DNA of 64,000 bases, from positions 16,762,001 through 16,826,000 of the forward strand of contig NC_072893.1 in the NCBI RefSeq assembly GCF_027943255.1, in the 5' to 3' direction. This DNA is from Anastrepha obliqua. Lineage: Eukaryota > Arthropoda > Insecta > Diptera > Tephritidae. Positions within the stretch are counted from its first letter, which is position 1. Each line of letters opens with the position of its first letter. Under the pieces are notes generated by a model, which saw only the letters and a list, made by a program, of their open reading frames with translations, did not search any database and was not told the origin of the DNA. This document shows, in pieces, positions 20,201 to 32,400 of this stretch. Both the position numbers and the translations under genes were made by a program.

Positions 20201-23200
20201 AAATTTAAACTTTGATTTAATTCGCAGCTTTACAAAAGTCTCGAGCAAGCAAAAGAAGCAATTGAGAAACTAAAAGAGGAGTTATACCCGCAGCTGAAAG
20301 AAGGCATGCAAATTCAATCTGAGAGTGACAGCAATCTCGAACCAATACGCGAGGACAGCGAATTCGATGACGCTGTGAGTTTAGCGGACATACGAGGGCG
20401 GATCAATAATTCCGTGACTTTTTGTGTTTCTGACCTTTTTACTGAAAAAAAAATACTGCTCCTGTCAACAAGCATCTGTCAGTTGACTCCTGTCAAAATT
20501 TGAACGTGCTGCGTCAGTTAGTTTGTGTTTTACAGCTACTTTTACTACCCAGTAATTTGAGGAGAAAATGGAAAAAACTGAATTTCGTGTGCTTATTAAG
20601 CCGATTCACCCTTAGAAACCCACTGTTTCGACTGTTGTTTGGTCTCTGGTGTGTGGTGATGGATCCACATTTCGTCCACGGTTACAAAACGGCGCAAAAA
20701 CTCCTCCATATTGCGATTAAACAACGCCAAACCTTCCTGTGAAGTTGTTACACGATTGCGTTTGTGGTCGACTGTGAATTGCTGGGTAGTCTGATAAAGG
20801 TAGCTGTAAAACAGAAACTAACTGACGCAGCACGTTCAAATTTTGACAGGAGTCAACTGACAGATGCTTGTTGACAGGAGCAGTATTTCTTTTTCAGTAA
20901 AGAGGTCAGAAATACAAAAAGTCACGGACTTATTTATCCGCCCTCGTATTAGTTTGGGGGAAAAAGAAATTCATTATTTTCTCGGTAGATGGCTGTAGTG
21001 AGCGATATTTCATAAAGCGTCGATCAAACAATTTAAAGTTTATGCTCGTTGTCAAGCTGACACTTCACACTAAAAAAATGTGTTTGCTGTTTTTAGTTTG
21101 TTCCATTCAGTTGTGAGTTACAGGGTGTTAACAATGGAAGTCAACAAAGAGCAAACTCAGCTGTTTTACAGTTGTTCATTGATAAAGGTGAAAATGCAAG
21201 GCCTGACCGTTGAAATAGTGAATGGTGTTTATGGTTCAGATACTGCAACAGCTAATTATGTGCAATTTTGGTTTCGTCTATGCCGTTCAGGTGTTTTTGA
21301 TGTGAATGAATATGCCAATAATGTCGAAAATGTCGTTAAAATCACAGAAATAATCAAAGTTGACCGGCAAGTTAGTAGTCATAGCATCACTCAAGAGCTA
21401 AAGATCGACCAAAAAACAGTTTTAAACCATTTGTGCAAAAATGTTACTCAAAAATAATGGATTACTTTTTCCCCGAACTAATATTTAAAGCGAATTATTT
21501 ATTTGCTTCAGTTATCAAAATGTTGGCCTATACGAATTATTTTTCATTGAGACTACTAAACTTAGTCTTGCCATAAATTCTGTGACAAATTTTACAATGC
21601 ATACGGCGAGAACAAATTCGCAGAAAAAGTTCCGTTATTTTTTGTTTTTGTTCGTATGCATTGTCTACTCATGAATTATACTCAGTTACCAGATCCATGT
21701 CAAGACTCATTAGAGATGATCTCCACATGAAAGCCTTTCGTCGCTCAACTGGTCATCTTTTGACAACGCGCTTGAAGAAAATTAGACTCGACAGATGCAG
21801 GCAGGTTCTTCGGTGGCATGCGACCAATGGTCATGGAAATATTCTTTTCACAGATGAGACAATTTTCACTGTTGAAGAAGTTTTTAATAAGCAAAACGAC
21901 AAAATCTATGTCGGCCCCATGACAGTCGGTTCTACGTTACCGAAACGACCCGGATTTATATCTGGCAAAGTACTGTCACTTCAGCAGCATTCCCCCTATA
22001 TGTATGGGAATATATATATGCTGCTACAACAACAACAAAAACAACCAAAAAATCTATGCTAAAACTTCTAAAGACGCAAAAAATGTGGTTCCAAGGGTTC
22101 AGCGTGACCGCCATCCAGCCTCCGTAATGGTTTGGTGTGGAGTGTCTTGTAAAGTCGTTACAACTCTTCATTTCTGCGAAAAAGGAGTTAAGACCGGGAG
22201 GAAAGTGTCCCGGATGTCTTTAAGGGTGTGTCTTAAAAGGAATGGTGAAGCAGTTGAGCAGTACTCTCGTCAATGAAGAGCGTTGGATCTTCCGCAAGAT
22301 TCCGCTCCAGCGCATAAGACAAAAACCACCCGGCAGTGGCTGAAAAATAATATTACTGGGTTCGTAACCGCAGAAGGTTGGCTGTCCGGAAGTCCAGAAC
22401 TGCATCCATTGGACTAAAGTTTGTGGTCAGAATTGGAGAACATGGCCTGTCGAAGACCTCACAGAAAGTTGGAAAGTCTCAAACAATCTTTGGTTCAAGC
22501 AGCGACTTCAATACCCATGGAAACCGTGCGTGCTGCAATCGCTGAATAGCCTAATCTTTGAAGGCTTGTGTAAAGGCAAATGGTGACCATTTGGAATGAA
22601 AATTTTTTTTTTTAATATTTCATAAAACTAACTTCAATAAAAGTATTCAAATTTCATATCTGCAACAGACTTAACTTGTAACAGAATTTATGGCAGGACC
22701 AAGTACAGTGCAATTTTTAACTCCACATATATTGTATAAACACCCATTACATAATCTTCCATGCCCAAACAGCTCAGCGACGACTCTTCTTCCGAACGCG
22801 AGTCACGTTCGCGTGCACCCGACGCTGGTGGCGATGATGATCCAAATACTGAGGACGCCAACAACGCCAACGAGTTGGCCAACACCACTGACTGGACTGA
22901 AAATGAATTTATGCTCGAAGATTGTGAACTGCGTGCGCCTGAGAAATCCAAAGAAGACCTCGAGTTCGAGCAGATGTTTGAAAAAATGGCCGTAGATAGT
23001 TATCAGGAGCGTATCAAGGAGACTGTCAAACCGAATACGAAAGACATCCCAGTGCCGATGATGGCCAGATCGAGTAAGAAATCCTACGAACAAATAACTA
23101 ACTCGAGCGGAAATCAGTCGGGTGGTGAAAAAGAGGCGGGGAAAAGTGGCGCTGCCAGCGCTAGTAGTGGTGGCGGTGCGGTACCATTTGTGCTGATGGT

Positions 23201-23549
23201 GCGTGGCGGCAAAGGAGGCAAACAACAATTTAAACAATTTGTTGCGCCATCCGACTCACAATTGGCCATCAACCTGAAGTTGCAGGAAGAGAAGACACGG
23301 GAGGAGAAGGAAAAGGTGAAGCGCCTAACGCTAAACATAACCGAACGTATAGAAGAAGAAGATTACCAGGTATGCGAGTGTAAATAAAGACTTTTAAGCA
23401 AATAAAAAAAAATCATTTTTCTTACCCGTAAACAGGAATCTTTAATGCAATCGCAACGCAACTTGTCTCAAAATCACTATCAACGCCCGAGTAAACCGAA
23501 GTTTCGTCATCAGAAGGGCGCGCCAGATGCCGATTTGATTTTTAATTAA
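17250..23549 (+). CDS. Upf2: Upf2, nonsense-mediated mRNA decay scaffold
   Basis: UPF2 bridges UPF1 and UPF3 at the exon-junction complex and stimulates UPF1 helicase in nonsense-mediated decay; cytoplasmic/perinuclear. Seven coding exons with GT-AG introns: 17250-18165, 18228-18897, 18965-19951, 20009-20162, 20228-20374, 22773-23369, 23436-23549. These give 1195 codons including stop (1194 residues), close to the family length. Three MIF4G domains: about residues 60-305 (CEHPGDGFFAKLDSSLKRN), 465-675 (KIVRFIGEMVKFGLCKKFDA) and 685-905 (RRIAMAKYLGELYNYKLVES). Acidic low-complexity stretches follow MIF4G-1 and MIF4G-3. The C-terminal UPF1-binding region ends HYQRPSKPKFRHQKGAPDAD then LIFN and stop. 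Start chosen as the first ATG, with an in-frame acidic N-terminus. Intron 5 (2398 bp) is swollen by three transposons and a short repeat; other introns are 57-66 bp. Exon frames are intact. Confidence 0.96.
20393..20946 (-). mobile_element. mariner deletion derivative with ~150-bp terminal repeats
   Basis: In Upf2 intron 5. CGAGGGCGGATCAATAATTC (20393) and the reverse strand from 20946 (CGAGGGCGGATAAATAAGTC) begin inverted repeats that extend about 150 bp each (to near 20535 and from near 20800), bounded by TA. The core keeps minus-strand mariner transposase sequence with the first catalytic Asp region: FVTVDEMWIHHHTPETKQQS. Non-autonomous. Confidence 0.88.
20949..21481 (+). mobile_element. 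mariner deletion derivative keeping the HTH region
   Basis: Starts right after the TA that ends the previous element. Ends TTAGTTTGGGGGAAAAAGAA (20949) and, reverse strand, TTAGTTCGGGGAAAAAGTAA (21481), then TA. Contains ORF 21134-21457 whose NYVQFWFRLCRSGVFDVNEY and ITQELKIDQKTVLNHLCK match the N-terminal helix-turn-helix DNA-binding part of mariner transposases. The catalytic domain is deleted. Confidence 0.85.
21540..22620 (+). pseudogene. Tc1/mariner-superfamily transposase remnant
   Basis: Plus-strand remnant in Upf2 intron 5: HGNILFTDETIFTVEEVFNK (first Asp, near 21850), then after a short-repeat insertion VPRVQRDRHPASVMVWCGVS and HFCEKGVKTGRK, and a degraded tail (WLSGSPELHPLD-like near 22380, METVRAAIAE near 22520). 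The second Asp region is broken. Terminal repeats not identified. The interrupted codons resume after the 21911-22048 insertion. Confidence 0.75.
21911..22048 (+). mobile_element. short structured retroposon (family 2) with 10-bp target duplication
   Basis: Inserted into the transposase remnant: AAAATCTATG precedes it (21901-21910) and follows it (22049-22058). Body contains GACAGTCGGTTCTACG, the palindromic ACCCGGATTTATATC... block and CCCCCTATATGTATGGG, ending in a (CAA)n-type tail. Target duplication plus a simple-repeat tail indicate copying by reverse transcription. Confidence 0.85.
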
Positions 23550-23576
23550 ACGCTGCTGCAGAGTCGTATTACAAAC

Positions 23577-24360
23577 TTAAATGGATTTTTTTCGTATCGA
23601 TATATGCAGGGTTAATTTACCGACCGCACACTGACATCGCAAACCAATGCTTTGTAGCTGGCTCGCACAAAAATTTATGGAGTTGTGATTGAAAGTGGCA
23701 TAGCTGTGCAATTTGAATGAGGAAATAGTGTGCATGGTTTGCTTAGGGTCATGACCAATGGCGATGAGTTTTAATGGAGTTAAGTAAAGTAACAGCTGAA
23801 ACATTTAATTACTTATGGATTAATTTAACTGTAATACAAAAAAAACCTAGTGAAAACTATAAGTAGAATAAAACAAAATGAACTTTGAATAACTAAAAGT
23901 ATGAAAGTATTTTAAAATTATTTTTTATATTATTTTTTTTTAATATTTTTTATTTTATATTTAATTTTTTTTCTATTTTTTTTTTTTAATAATTTTTTTC
24001 TTTATTATTATAATTTTTTTATTATTATTATAATTTTTTTTTATTATTATTATAATTTTTTATAATTAATTTTTTTATTATTTTTTTATTTATTTTTTAG
24101 TTTTTTTATTATTTTTTTATTTTTATTTTTTAATTTTTTTAATATTTTTTTTTCTTTATTATTATTATAATTTTTTTTATTTTTTTTATTATTAATTTTT
24201 TTTATTAATTTTTTTTATAAATTTGTTTTATTGATTTTTTTCTTTATTGATTTTTTTATTCTTTTTGTATTTTAGTTTAAATTTTTTTCAAATTTTTTTT
24301 ATTAATCTTTTTCTTTATTATTATTATTACTTTTTGTTTTTTAAATCCCCTCAATCTTCT
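23577..24360. repeat. Upf2 3' flank and T-rich low-complexity block
   Basis: 23550-23880 is the likely Upf2 3' UTR, with AATAAA near 23866. From about 23915 to 24340 the plus strand is almost purely T and A (TTTTTATTATTA-type), with no gene. Confidence 0.6.
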
Positions 24361-24379
24361 CTATTATATCAACAGTGCG

Positions 24380-25080
24380 TGTAGATATCTTCCTGTTGGA
24401 GGTCTCATAATGGAATTAAAACGATGCTACTAGGGGATTTGTAGTGACAGTCAAGCTGCACTGAAAGCCCTTGCTAACCCACGCTGCTCTTCGAAGTTAG
24501 TCGGTGAATGTAAGACAAAACTGAACAGTGTTGCAAAACACAACAAACTTACTCTTATTTGGGTGCCTGGATATTGTGGCATTACAGGGAACGAGTTAGC
24601 TGATAAATTGGCTAATAAAGGCTCTGCAAGTATGCCACTAGGCCCTGAACCCTTTCTAGGTGTCAATTCCGCATCGATTCAACTATGAATTGACGACTTC
24701 ATGAGGTCTACCCATAGAGGACGTGGGTCTGAGTTGAACTCGTGCAGAGTAGCCAAGTGCTTTGTGAAAGAACCAACCAGGAAATAGCGACCTTTCTTCT
24801 AAAACTCAGCAGAAAGGACCTGAGAGTACTGGTGGGTGTAATCACAGGGCACAACGTCTGTGGTCAGTTTATGGCTGCCATGGGGGTCGTTGGCAGCCCG
24901 ATATACCTATCCTGCCTTGAGAATGACAACACTGTAGAGCATTTTCTCTGTAGCTGTTCGGCAGAATCAGGCAGAACCCAATATGTTGCGATATACTGAG
25001 TATGGATAAAGTTCATACTCTTCCTCTTTCAGATCTCTTAAGATTCATCAATGAATCGAAGAGATTTGTGGAAGAGTGAC
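24380..25080 (+). pseudogene. LINE ORF2 RNase H and C-terminal fragment
   Basis: Degraded relative of the LINE at 51435-53355: DSQAALKALANPRCSSKL, LIWVPGYCGITGNELADKLA (RNase H), then KCFVKEPTRK, LLKLSRKDLRVLVGVITGHN and the zinc-knuckle YLSCLENDNTVEHFLCSC. Frame shifts and stops interrupt it. A SINE has landed in its 3' flank. Confidence 0.85.
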
Positions 25081-25106
25081 CTTATAATTTATCCGTCGTA
25101 TCACCC

Positions 25107-25431
25107 GCCGTAGCCGAATGGGTTGGTGCGTGATTACCATTCGTAATTCACAGAGAGGTCGTTGGTTCGAATCTCGGTGAAAGCAAAATTAATAAAAAAA
25201 AAAAAACATTTTTCTAATAGCGGTCGCCCCTCGGCAGGCAATGGCAAACCTCCGAGTGTATTTCTGCCATGAAAAAGCTCCTCATAAAAATATCTGCCGT
25301 TCGGAGTCGGCTTGAAACTGTAGGTCCCTCCATTTGTGGAACAACATCAAGACGCACACCACAAATAGGAGGAGGAGCTCGGCCAAACACCTAACAGAAC
25401 GTGTACGCGCCAATTATTTATTTTTTTTTTT
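25107..25431 (+). mobile_element. tRNA-derived SINE family 1, complete, 8-bp target duplication
   Basis: Best copy of the family. TATCACCC occurs at 25099-25106 and again at 25432-25439. A box TAGCCGAATGGG, B box GGTTCGAATC, unrelated body, then GTGTACGCGCCAATTATTTA and a T-rich tail. Confidence 0.9.
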
Positions 25432-25439
25432 TATCACCC

Positions 25440-25880
25440 ACTTTTTATCTTTCCTTCTCTATTTTTTCTACTGTAATCTATCCGGGTGTAGTACAATGGT
25501 CTCCTGACTGAGTGCTTGGACTTGTCCAACCCCCCATAAATCTAATCTAATGTGCTACTTGGGGAGTGCCACACTGACACTTCAAACATTTCACCTAACT
25601 TTTTTTTTACTTTATTATTATTATTTTTTTTTTTACTATTTTTTATTAATTTTTTTTTAATAAATTTTTTTTTTTATTATTATTTTTTTATTAATCTTAT
25701 TTTTTTTATTATTTTTTTAATAAATTTTTTTTTATAATTTTTTTTATAAAATTATTTTTATAAATTTTTGAAATATAATTTCTTTGCGGATAAGTCAAGT
25801 TCTTTCAATTTAGAATTCTAACTCTAAACTCAGTGTTCGGGGCAATAATTAATACCTATGTAAATAATTAACAACTTTAA
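25440..25880. other. LINE 3' flank and T-rich DNA, no gene
   Basis: 25440-25560 may be LINE 3' UTR (ATCCGGGTGTAGTACAATGG). 25600-25770 is T-rich low-complexity sequence. Confidence 0.4.
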
Positions 25881-25881
25881 A

Positions 25882-25972
25882 CAGTCGGTTCTACGTAACC
25901 GGAACGACCCGGATTTAGCAGCACTATATGTACGCATGCGGAATGTTTATACTGTTGCAACAACAACAACCA
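25882..25972 (+). mobile_element. short structured retroposon (family 2), degraded
   Basis: CAGTCGGTTCTACGTAACCG, GAACGACCCGGATTTAGCAG, GCGGAATGTTTATACTGTTG, then CAACAACAACAACC. The central hairpin is partly deleted. Confidence 0.8.
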
Positions 25973-26079
25973 TAATCTCAAATAACAACGTTTGCTGTTT
26001 TTGCTCCTACATCACATCGCTATACTGGCAGTCGATGTAATCTTTCTGACTCTCAACTATCCAGTGATAATAGGTGTCA

Positions 26080-26415
26080 CTTTCGGCAAACCACAGTACA
26101 TACTACCAAGCCAATAGAGCAACTCAAACAAGCAGAACGTTCTACCTCGATAGCTGAATGGCAATCAAAATGGGACTACTCATCAAAAGGCCGGTGGACG
26201 TATAGGTTGATCACATGGATTAACGATTGGATCTGTCGAAAACACGAACACGTTGATTTCTTTCTGCTGCAGCTACTAAGCGGACACGGATGGCTCCAAA
26301 AATATCTGCAATGCCTAGACTTGGCTGGTAGTCCTTGTTTTCGAAAATGCTTGGAGGCAGTCGAACATGTGGGCTTTCATTGCATGATGGTCGCTAAGAA
26401 CGCGATGACCTAGGA
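26080..26415 (+). pseudogene. R1-like LINE C-terminal fragment
   Basis: Reads IAEWQSKWDYSSKGRWTYRL then FFLLQLLSGHGWLQKYLQCL and CLEAVEHVGFHC. The LTGHG..YL....C..C...EH..F.C pattern is the C-terminal zinc-knuckle region of R1-clade reverse transcriptases. 5' part absent. Confidence 0.7.
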
Positions 26416-27690
26416 AACAAAACTGGTGTGTTTTTAATGCCCAATAATGCTTGAGTCGGATGAAAAGTATGTACATAGAGAGCGGTACAAGATTTTGCTA
26501 TACGAATTGTCGTAAAACTTTGCAACATTGATTGGAGGCGGAGCAATGATGCTAGACGAACGCAGCAGCAAGAACAATTGCTGTATTGATAAACACCTCG
26601 TTAAAAAAACATACTGCAGCAATCCCCGGTTAAGTCGCTCAAAGGCAGACTGCGTAGTCATCTGCACATGATCGGGATATGATCCACTAACTCTTGACGT
26701 TTCTGTGGCTAATCCCAGTAGACTCCAATGCACCTTCTCCTTGAATGCAGCGCTATAGCGCGGAGAAGGCTGAGACATCTCGGACATTTGCAACCGGAAG
26801 AAAGGCACATACGCTCAATTCACCCACTCTAAAGTTTAATAAAAAACTGGGCCTGGATGAAGTACTGTGACGAGAGGAGAGCACAAAAGATCATAAGGTC
26901 GAAGTGGAAATCTCCAATAAATCTAAAAAATTTAGCTCAAAGATGGTACTTGGCCCCTCTTTATCATAAAAAATGATACCACCAGGTAAGTATTGAATTA
27001 GTCCATTCATTTTGCAAAGCGAAAACCGCCATCAAACAGTGAAGAAACCCCCAAGTATTCTAAAACCTAAATACCACTGTTGAATACACCCGTCGGATCA
27101 ATATTACTCGCACAACGAGGCGCTCGGCGAAAGGATATAACATGCCTCCGGCAAAGAAATGGGGCTAAAGGTTCGAGGAACAAAGTCTAAAACTCGTGCA
27201 AGAGCCCAACCCCGTTCAAGAGCAAATAAGTAGGAAGTAAGGAGCTATACTCCTTAGCCAAAAGCAAAGTAGGCTCGTTTTGTAGATGTTGCAGGGGAGA
27301 CATCAAGAGACATCTTGTCGCTCTCCTGATGATAGAATTCTGACAGGATTAATTATTTTAAGATAATAGATTATTTTTTTCTATAAGATAGGATTTCAAG
27401 TATAAGAAGATGTTTTAGAACTAAGTTCCGATCTAGAAATTATTGATTGTCGAATGGAATTCTAATTTTTTCTAATTGTTCTTACAGTCGCTTCGCTTAA
27501 ACAAAAAGCTTTGCCAACAGATGTGGGAACATAAATGAAAATTTAAAAAAAATTTCCGGAATTCGTGCCAAAACCAAAAATTCACGTAAAAATATGTGTT
27601 ACTTCTTATTGGTGAACCGCATTATTTCGAAATCGTGTAAAAAAAGAGTTGGGTGTATATTATCTGCATATGCCCCCTTAACCCCCAAAA
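26416..27690. other. no recognisable gene
   Basis: Mixed-composition DNA. A minus-strand frame at 26808-26434 (124 codons) is open but matches nothing I recognise and has no supporting context. 27020-27330 is less AT-rich and may be old transposon DNA. Confidence 0.35.
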
Positions 27691-29423
27691 AGAGTTACAT
27701 TTTCGCATTTTAACTTAATTAGAATTTATTAATATTAAAATAAAAACACACTAACAAAAAAATTGACAATCTTACATTTTTCTAATACAATTAAATAGCA
27801 AATAGTGTACCAACTACTTTCTGTTTTTGTTTTTAATTATTAAGCATGGCTCCGCTTGTGTTAATATTATTTGCGTGGATCAGTACGAAACTAATAGTAA
27901 GAGTTGAATATAAATATGACATTAAACCAATGTTTTTTTTATAAAAAAAAAAATTTATAAAAATAATACAAAAAGAATTCTGTTTTAGCTTAATGTTAAA
28001 TACAAACGCAATTAAAAAAGTATTTATGATAAATTATGTTTTTACGCCACAAAAACGTATAGAATTTGCAATGCAAATCGCATAAGTCAATTGTTACAAT
28101 TTCCACTATTTAAAAAGAGAAGAGGAAGTTTGTTAAAAAATGTACCACCTCTTGAGTTACAAACTGAAATTCTTTAATACAAAAACACTCAAGCATTTTT
28201 TTTTTTAATATACATTTTTAGGTTAGGTATTCTTTGTAAAAAATTGGTTGGACTTATCGCAATATTTTGTGTATACTTGACTTAAAAACAGTGAACAACG
28301 AAACATGTAAAATACAAAATAAATTTATTAAGTGTCAATTTGGCGTACTTGTGGCAGCTACTGACTCACATATAGCGACGTATCATTGAATATACATACA
28401 TTAGGTACTTAAAAACTAAGTTAATGATTTTTTAATCGAAAAGAAGTAGACCACAAAACGTTTTATATTGACTTTTTTTCTTTTTGATTGCGTATTGGTT
28501 TTTCGCTTTTGTTCTTAATTATCTGTGGAAGCTTTTTTCCTACTGTAGACCTTTCGGTTAATAAATTACACGCATAAATTTACTTTAAGAAACGTAAATT
28601 TACATCCGCTTTTAGTAAAAATATATTTAGTAGGCACGTTTGTTGGACAAATTTTGGCGCTATATTTATTACGAAAAAATATTAACTATTTTCATATTCG
28701 TTTTGTGCTTCGTTAACAGTTTCAGACAATTTGGAGTCTCGTTTTTCTTATCTTTTTTTGTTTTTGTATTTTGCACAGACAATGCGTGCACGTAATTCTC
28801 ATATTTCTTCAGTTTGTTTTTTTTTTTTTTTTGTTGAAAAAGGAGCTACTTCAAGAAATTCTACTCTCTGGCGCATTTCGAATATACCAACGGAATTTTT
28901 ATATATGTACATATGTATGTGCGTGGACAATTACAGAAAAGCAAGCAAAACAAAATTTTTTTATTTTATAATTTCAAAAAATATATTTTCTTGTATGTCT
29001 ATTTCAAAGGCACATTCATTACTTTTCGTTAAGTTTCTTTCATTTCTTTGCAAAATTTGTGTGTATATATATATATTAATGGCAGTATACTGTTTATATA
29101 AAATACCTTCACTACACATGCGGAAGCACACAACATTTACGTGCAGTGCACCTAAAAATACTATAACAAAAAGTTTTCATGTCAGTTCAATTTTTTCAAA
29201 TTCGATAGCGCTTCAAGTTGCTTCTTCACATATAAATATATTTTTTGTTTTTTTTTCTATCTTTCTTTACTTTTCACTTAGAAATACGCAGCTCTCAACA
29301 TTAACTTCTTACTGTATGGCAATTAGAAATTCGTAACGCAAATAATGCAACACTGCCCGAGCAAATTTATTGATTGCAGTTCCGTTGTTGGCGGCTCTGC
29401 TGCAATAGTGAGTGCGGAGTACT
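27691..29423 (-). other. AT-rich sequence 3' of mys, probably includes its 3' UTR
   Basis: Directly downstream of the mys stop codon (29424-29426). Strongly AT-rich with several possible minus-strand AATAAA signals. The extent of the UTR cannot be fixed by eye. Confidence 0.45.
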
Positions 29424-32400
29424 TTACTTGCCGGCATACATTGGATTCTTGAAAGTCGAAGTGGCTTGCTTGTAGATTGGATTCTCGCCCTGCAAAAGGA
29501 AGGGGGAAATTAATATAGGCTAATGCAATTAGGTTACGAGCTAAATATTCGAAGCTTAATTATAAATAATAATAATAATAAATAAACTAAAATTAAAATA
29601 AAATAGATAAAACAAAAAAATAAAAACCTAACTAAATTAAATTAGATTAAATAAGACACAATAAATTAAAATAAATTTTATAAGAATTGCACATTAGGGT
29701 GCCCCTTAAATTTCAAGTTCAATATTTTTTTAAGCATACATTCTTAAACGTTTCGTAATAACCCTATATTGTCTAGAAAAATATATTAGCTCTATTTATA
29801 AACGATAAACTAAATATTACCCGGATTGGATAATTTAATTTTTACTTTTATTCACTTAATTTATTGCACACCGAAATATTAGGACAAAACACGATTTTTA
29901 CTAAACTTTGAAGCTCGATCGGCACTGGTTGCAATTATGCTTGAAAGATGAAATTCTATATGAGCATCTTATTGCTTTAGTAAATGTGGAGGGTATGCAC
30001 TACGATATTAGAGTTTTTTTTTTTTTTTGGTAATTTCAATTAATTTTTCAACTAATTTTTTTTTATATTTTTGTTGTTTCCAAAAAATATTCCATCTCTC
30101 TATATGGCAATAAGTAATTTGCTTTACAGATATTTGGAAAGTTAAGTGATACTGTACGGCCATTGCTCGTCAGGATCATTTCATTATATTGGCATTACAG
30201 TCCGAAGCGGATCATTGCCTCCTCTACAATACGTCTCCTCTTTTCTCGATGACCTGCTTTCGCTCTATGTTGTGAGATTCTCATCTTACGTATGTCGTCT
30301 TCTACGTCTTGCAACCATCGTCGCCTTGGTCGACCTTGCTCTTTGCGTTCTCACGACAGTCGGTGCTACGTAACCGGAACGACCCGAATTTATATCCGGC
30401 AAAGGTCTGTCACTTCAGCAGCATTCCTCGTATATGTATGGGGAATGTTTATGCTGCCACAACAACAACAACAACAACAACCTTAATCATTCAGTATTTG
30501 CTTCTAAAAGCTTATAAAGTCGCAAAGATTACGGTGGTATGGACGCGTCCTTAGATTGAGCAGCGAAAGACCGACGAAAAAAGTCTTTCGCTGCTCAATC
30601 TTAGGACGCGTCCATACCACCGTAATCTTTGCAACTTTATAAACCGCGTTGTATATCGTCCCGCGATTAAAAAACTGAGCTCGTGGTTACGAGTATACCG
30701 TATACGGTATGTACCGTCTTCTAATCGTATAGAGCTGAATATATATACATATGTATATATTGCATATATATTTAGAAAAAAAAAAATTAAAAAATGAAAG
30801 GTTATATAAAAAGTTTATATTTAAAAAAAAATGTATCTTTAAAAACAAATTATATTAAAAAAAATTATATTTAGAAAAAAAAAATTATATATAAAAAAAA
30901 GTTTATATTAAAGAAAAAAATTACATTTAAGAAAAAAATTGATTTCAAAAATTTATATTGTACATACATTTTTTTTTAATATAAATTTTATTTTAAATAT
31001 AAACTTGTTTTTTACTCTAAATTCTGTTTAATTTGAATTTTCTTAAATTTCAATATAAGCTCTTTTTAAATATAATTTTTTTTAATATACATTTTTTTTA
31101 AATATAAATTTTTTTTCTAAATATAAATTTTTTTTCTAAATAGAATTTTTTTTTTTCTATAATATAATTAATATAAATTTAATTATACATTTTTAAATAT
31201 TTACTGTGATAATTTAGTCATAAAAGGTCAGTTGGTGTTTTTCGTTCACGTCTCTTCTTATTGAATTTTTCTTCAACAGGAAGCTCTCTCATCGTCGGAT
31301 TTGTGTGCATCAGTAGTCTGCTTATGTGCCTCCTACGCGCGGTTTGTATTGCTTCGTCGAGGTTTAAGTCGCGGTGAATCTCAGTGTTTGGTATATGCCA
31401 ATGTATGCATTGGTCATTGTCCTAAGTATCTTCGGCTGGACACGTTACATGCCATACTTCCAATTTGTGCGATTGTCGTTTTGTATATTAAAGTTTTATT
31501 GTGCAACGACAGTATTGACTAAGGACCTAGCAACCAGTACAGTTGCCGAAAGCGATTTTTAATTTCATTTCGTTTTTTTTATTATATGGTTCTACCAGTT
31601 TAGTTTTGATTTTTTGAATTTTTTTTTTTGGTCTGGTCCTCTGAATTTTCTGCGTTTAATGCAGAAAAAATTATCAAAAATCAACGCAATTTTTGAACCA
31701 GTTGAAACTTGCACTTTACTAAATATACCAAAGTTCAATGATCTATAAAACTGCATACCCGAAAATTTTCTAAAAATACTGTCTAAAAAGTTGGAAAGTT
31801 TGTTGAAAATTTGCCGAGTTTTCACAAATTTTATACAAAGTTCGAGACTTTGCTCTATATGGTATTTTTGTAGTGTGAACACTGTTTTATTTTTTATAAA
31901 TTTTTTTTTTTAAATTATAAATAAATAAATAAATAATGAAAACTTATATTTTTCTTCGCATATCTTCTTTTGACGTATATAAAAATGGAATAAGAAACAA
32001 AAATGATTTTTTTCTGGATTTCGAAAAAAAATTGGTCAGCGTAATGATCACTATTTTATTTTTTATCTAGCCAAGGACTATCACTTCAGCAAGCATTCTC
32101 TAGCAAATGCTACCCCTTTCCATCTGCATTTCAGAAAATCTCAAATGTATTTCAGAAAAGATCTATTGAATTTCAGAAAAGTAAAAAAGATATTTCGAAA
32201 AACCCCAGCTGTATTTCAGAAAAACGCAATTGAATTTCAGAAACTTGCGATTATGTTTCAATTAGAAAAGTAAAGGGTCTTTCAAAAGTAACGCCCAGAT
32301 GTCACTAGTGAGTAATTCCTATACGACACCTATTTTGTCATCTTTGACATTTGTCAAGTATGTCTTAATGTTGTTGCACAAATGGAGGGACATACAGTTT

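Noticed and set aside
20375..22772. Upf2 continuing into 20375-20503 after exon 5
   Set aside because: The GTGAGT donor, the later matching acceptor at 22772 and the transposon starting at 20393 show this is intron.
26434..26808. 124-codon minus-strand frame as a gene
   Set aside because: No recognisable motif, no splice or promoter context, and it lies among LINE debris.
28731..29336. 201-codon plus-strand open frame
   Set aside because: It is antisense to the AT-rich 3' flank of mys, with no domain and biased composition.
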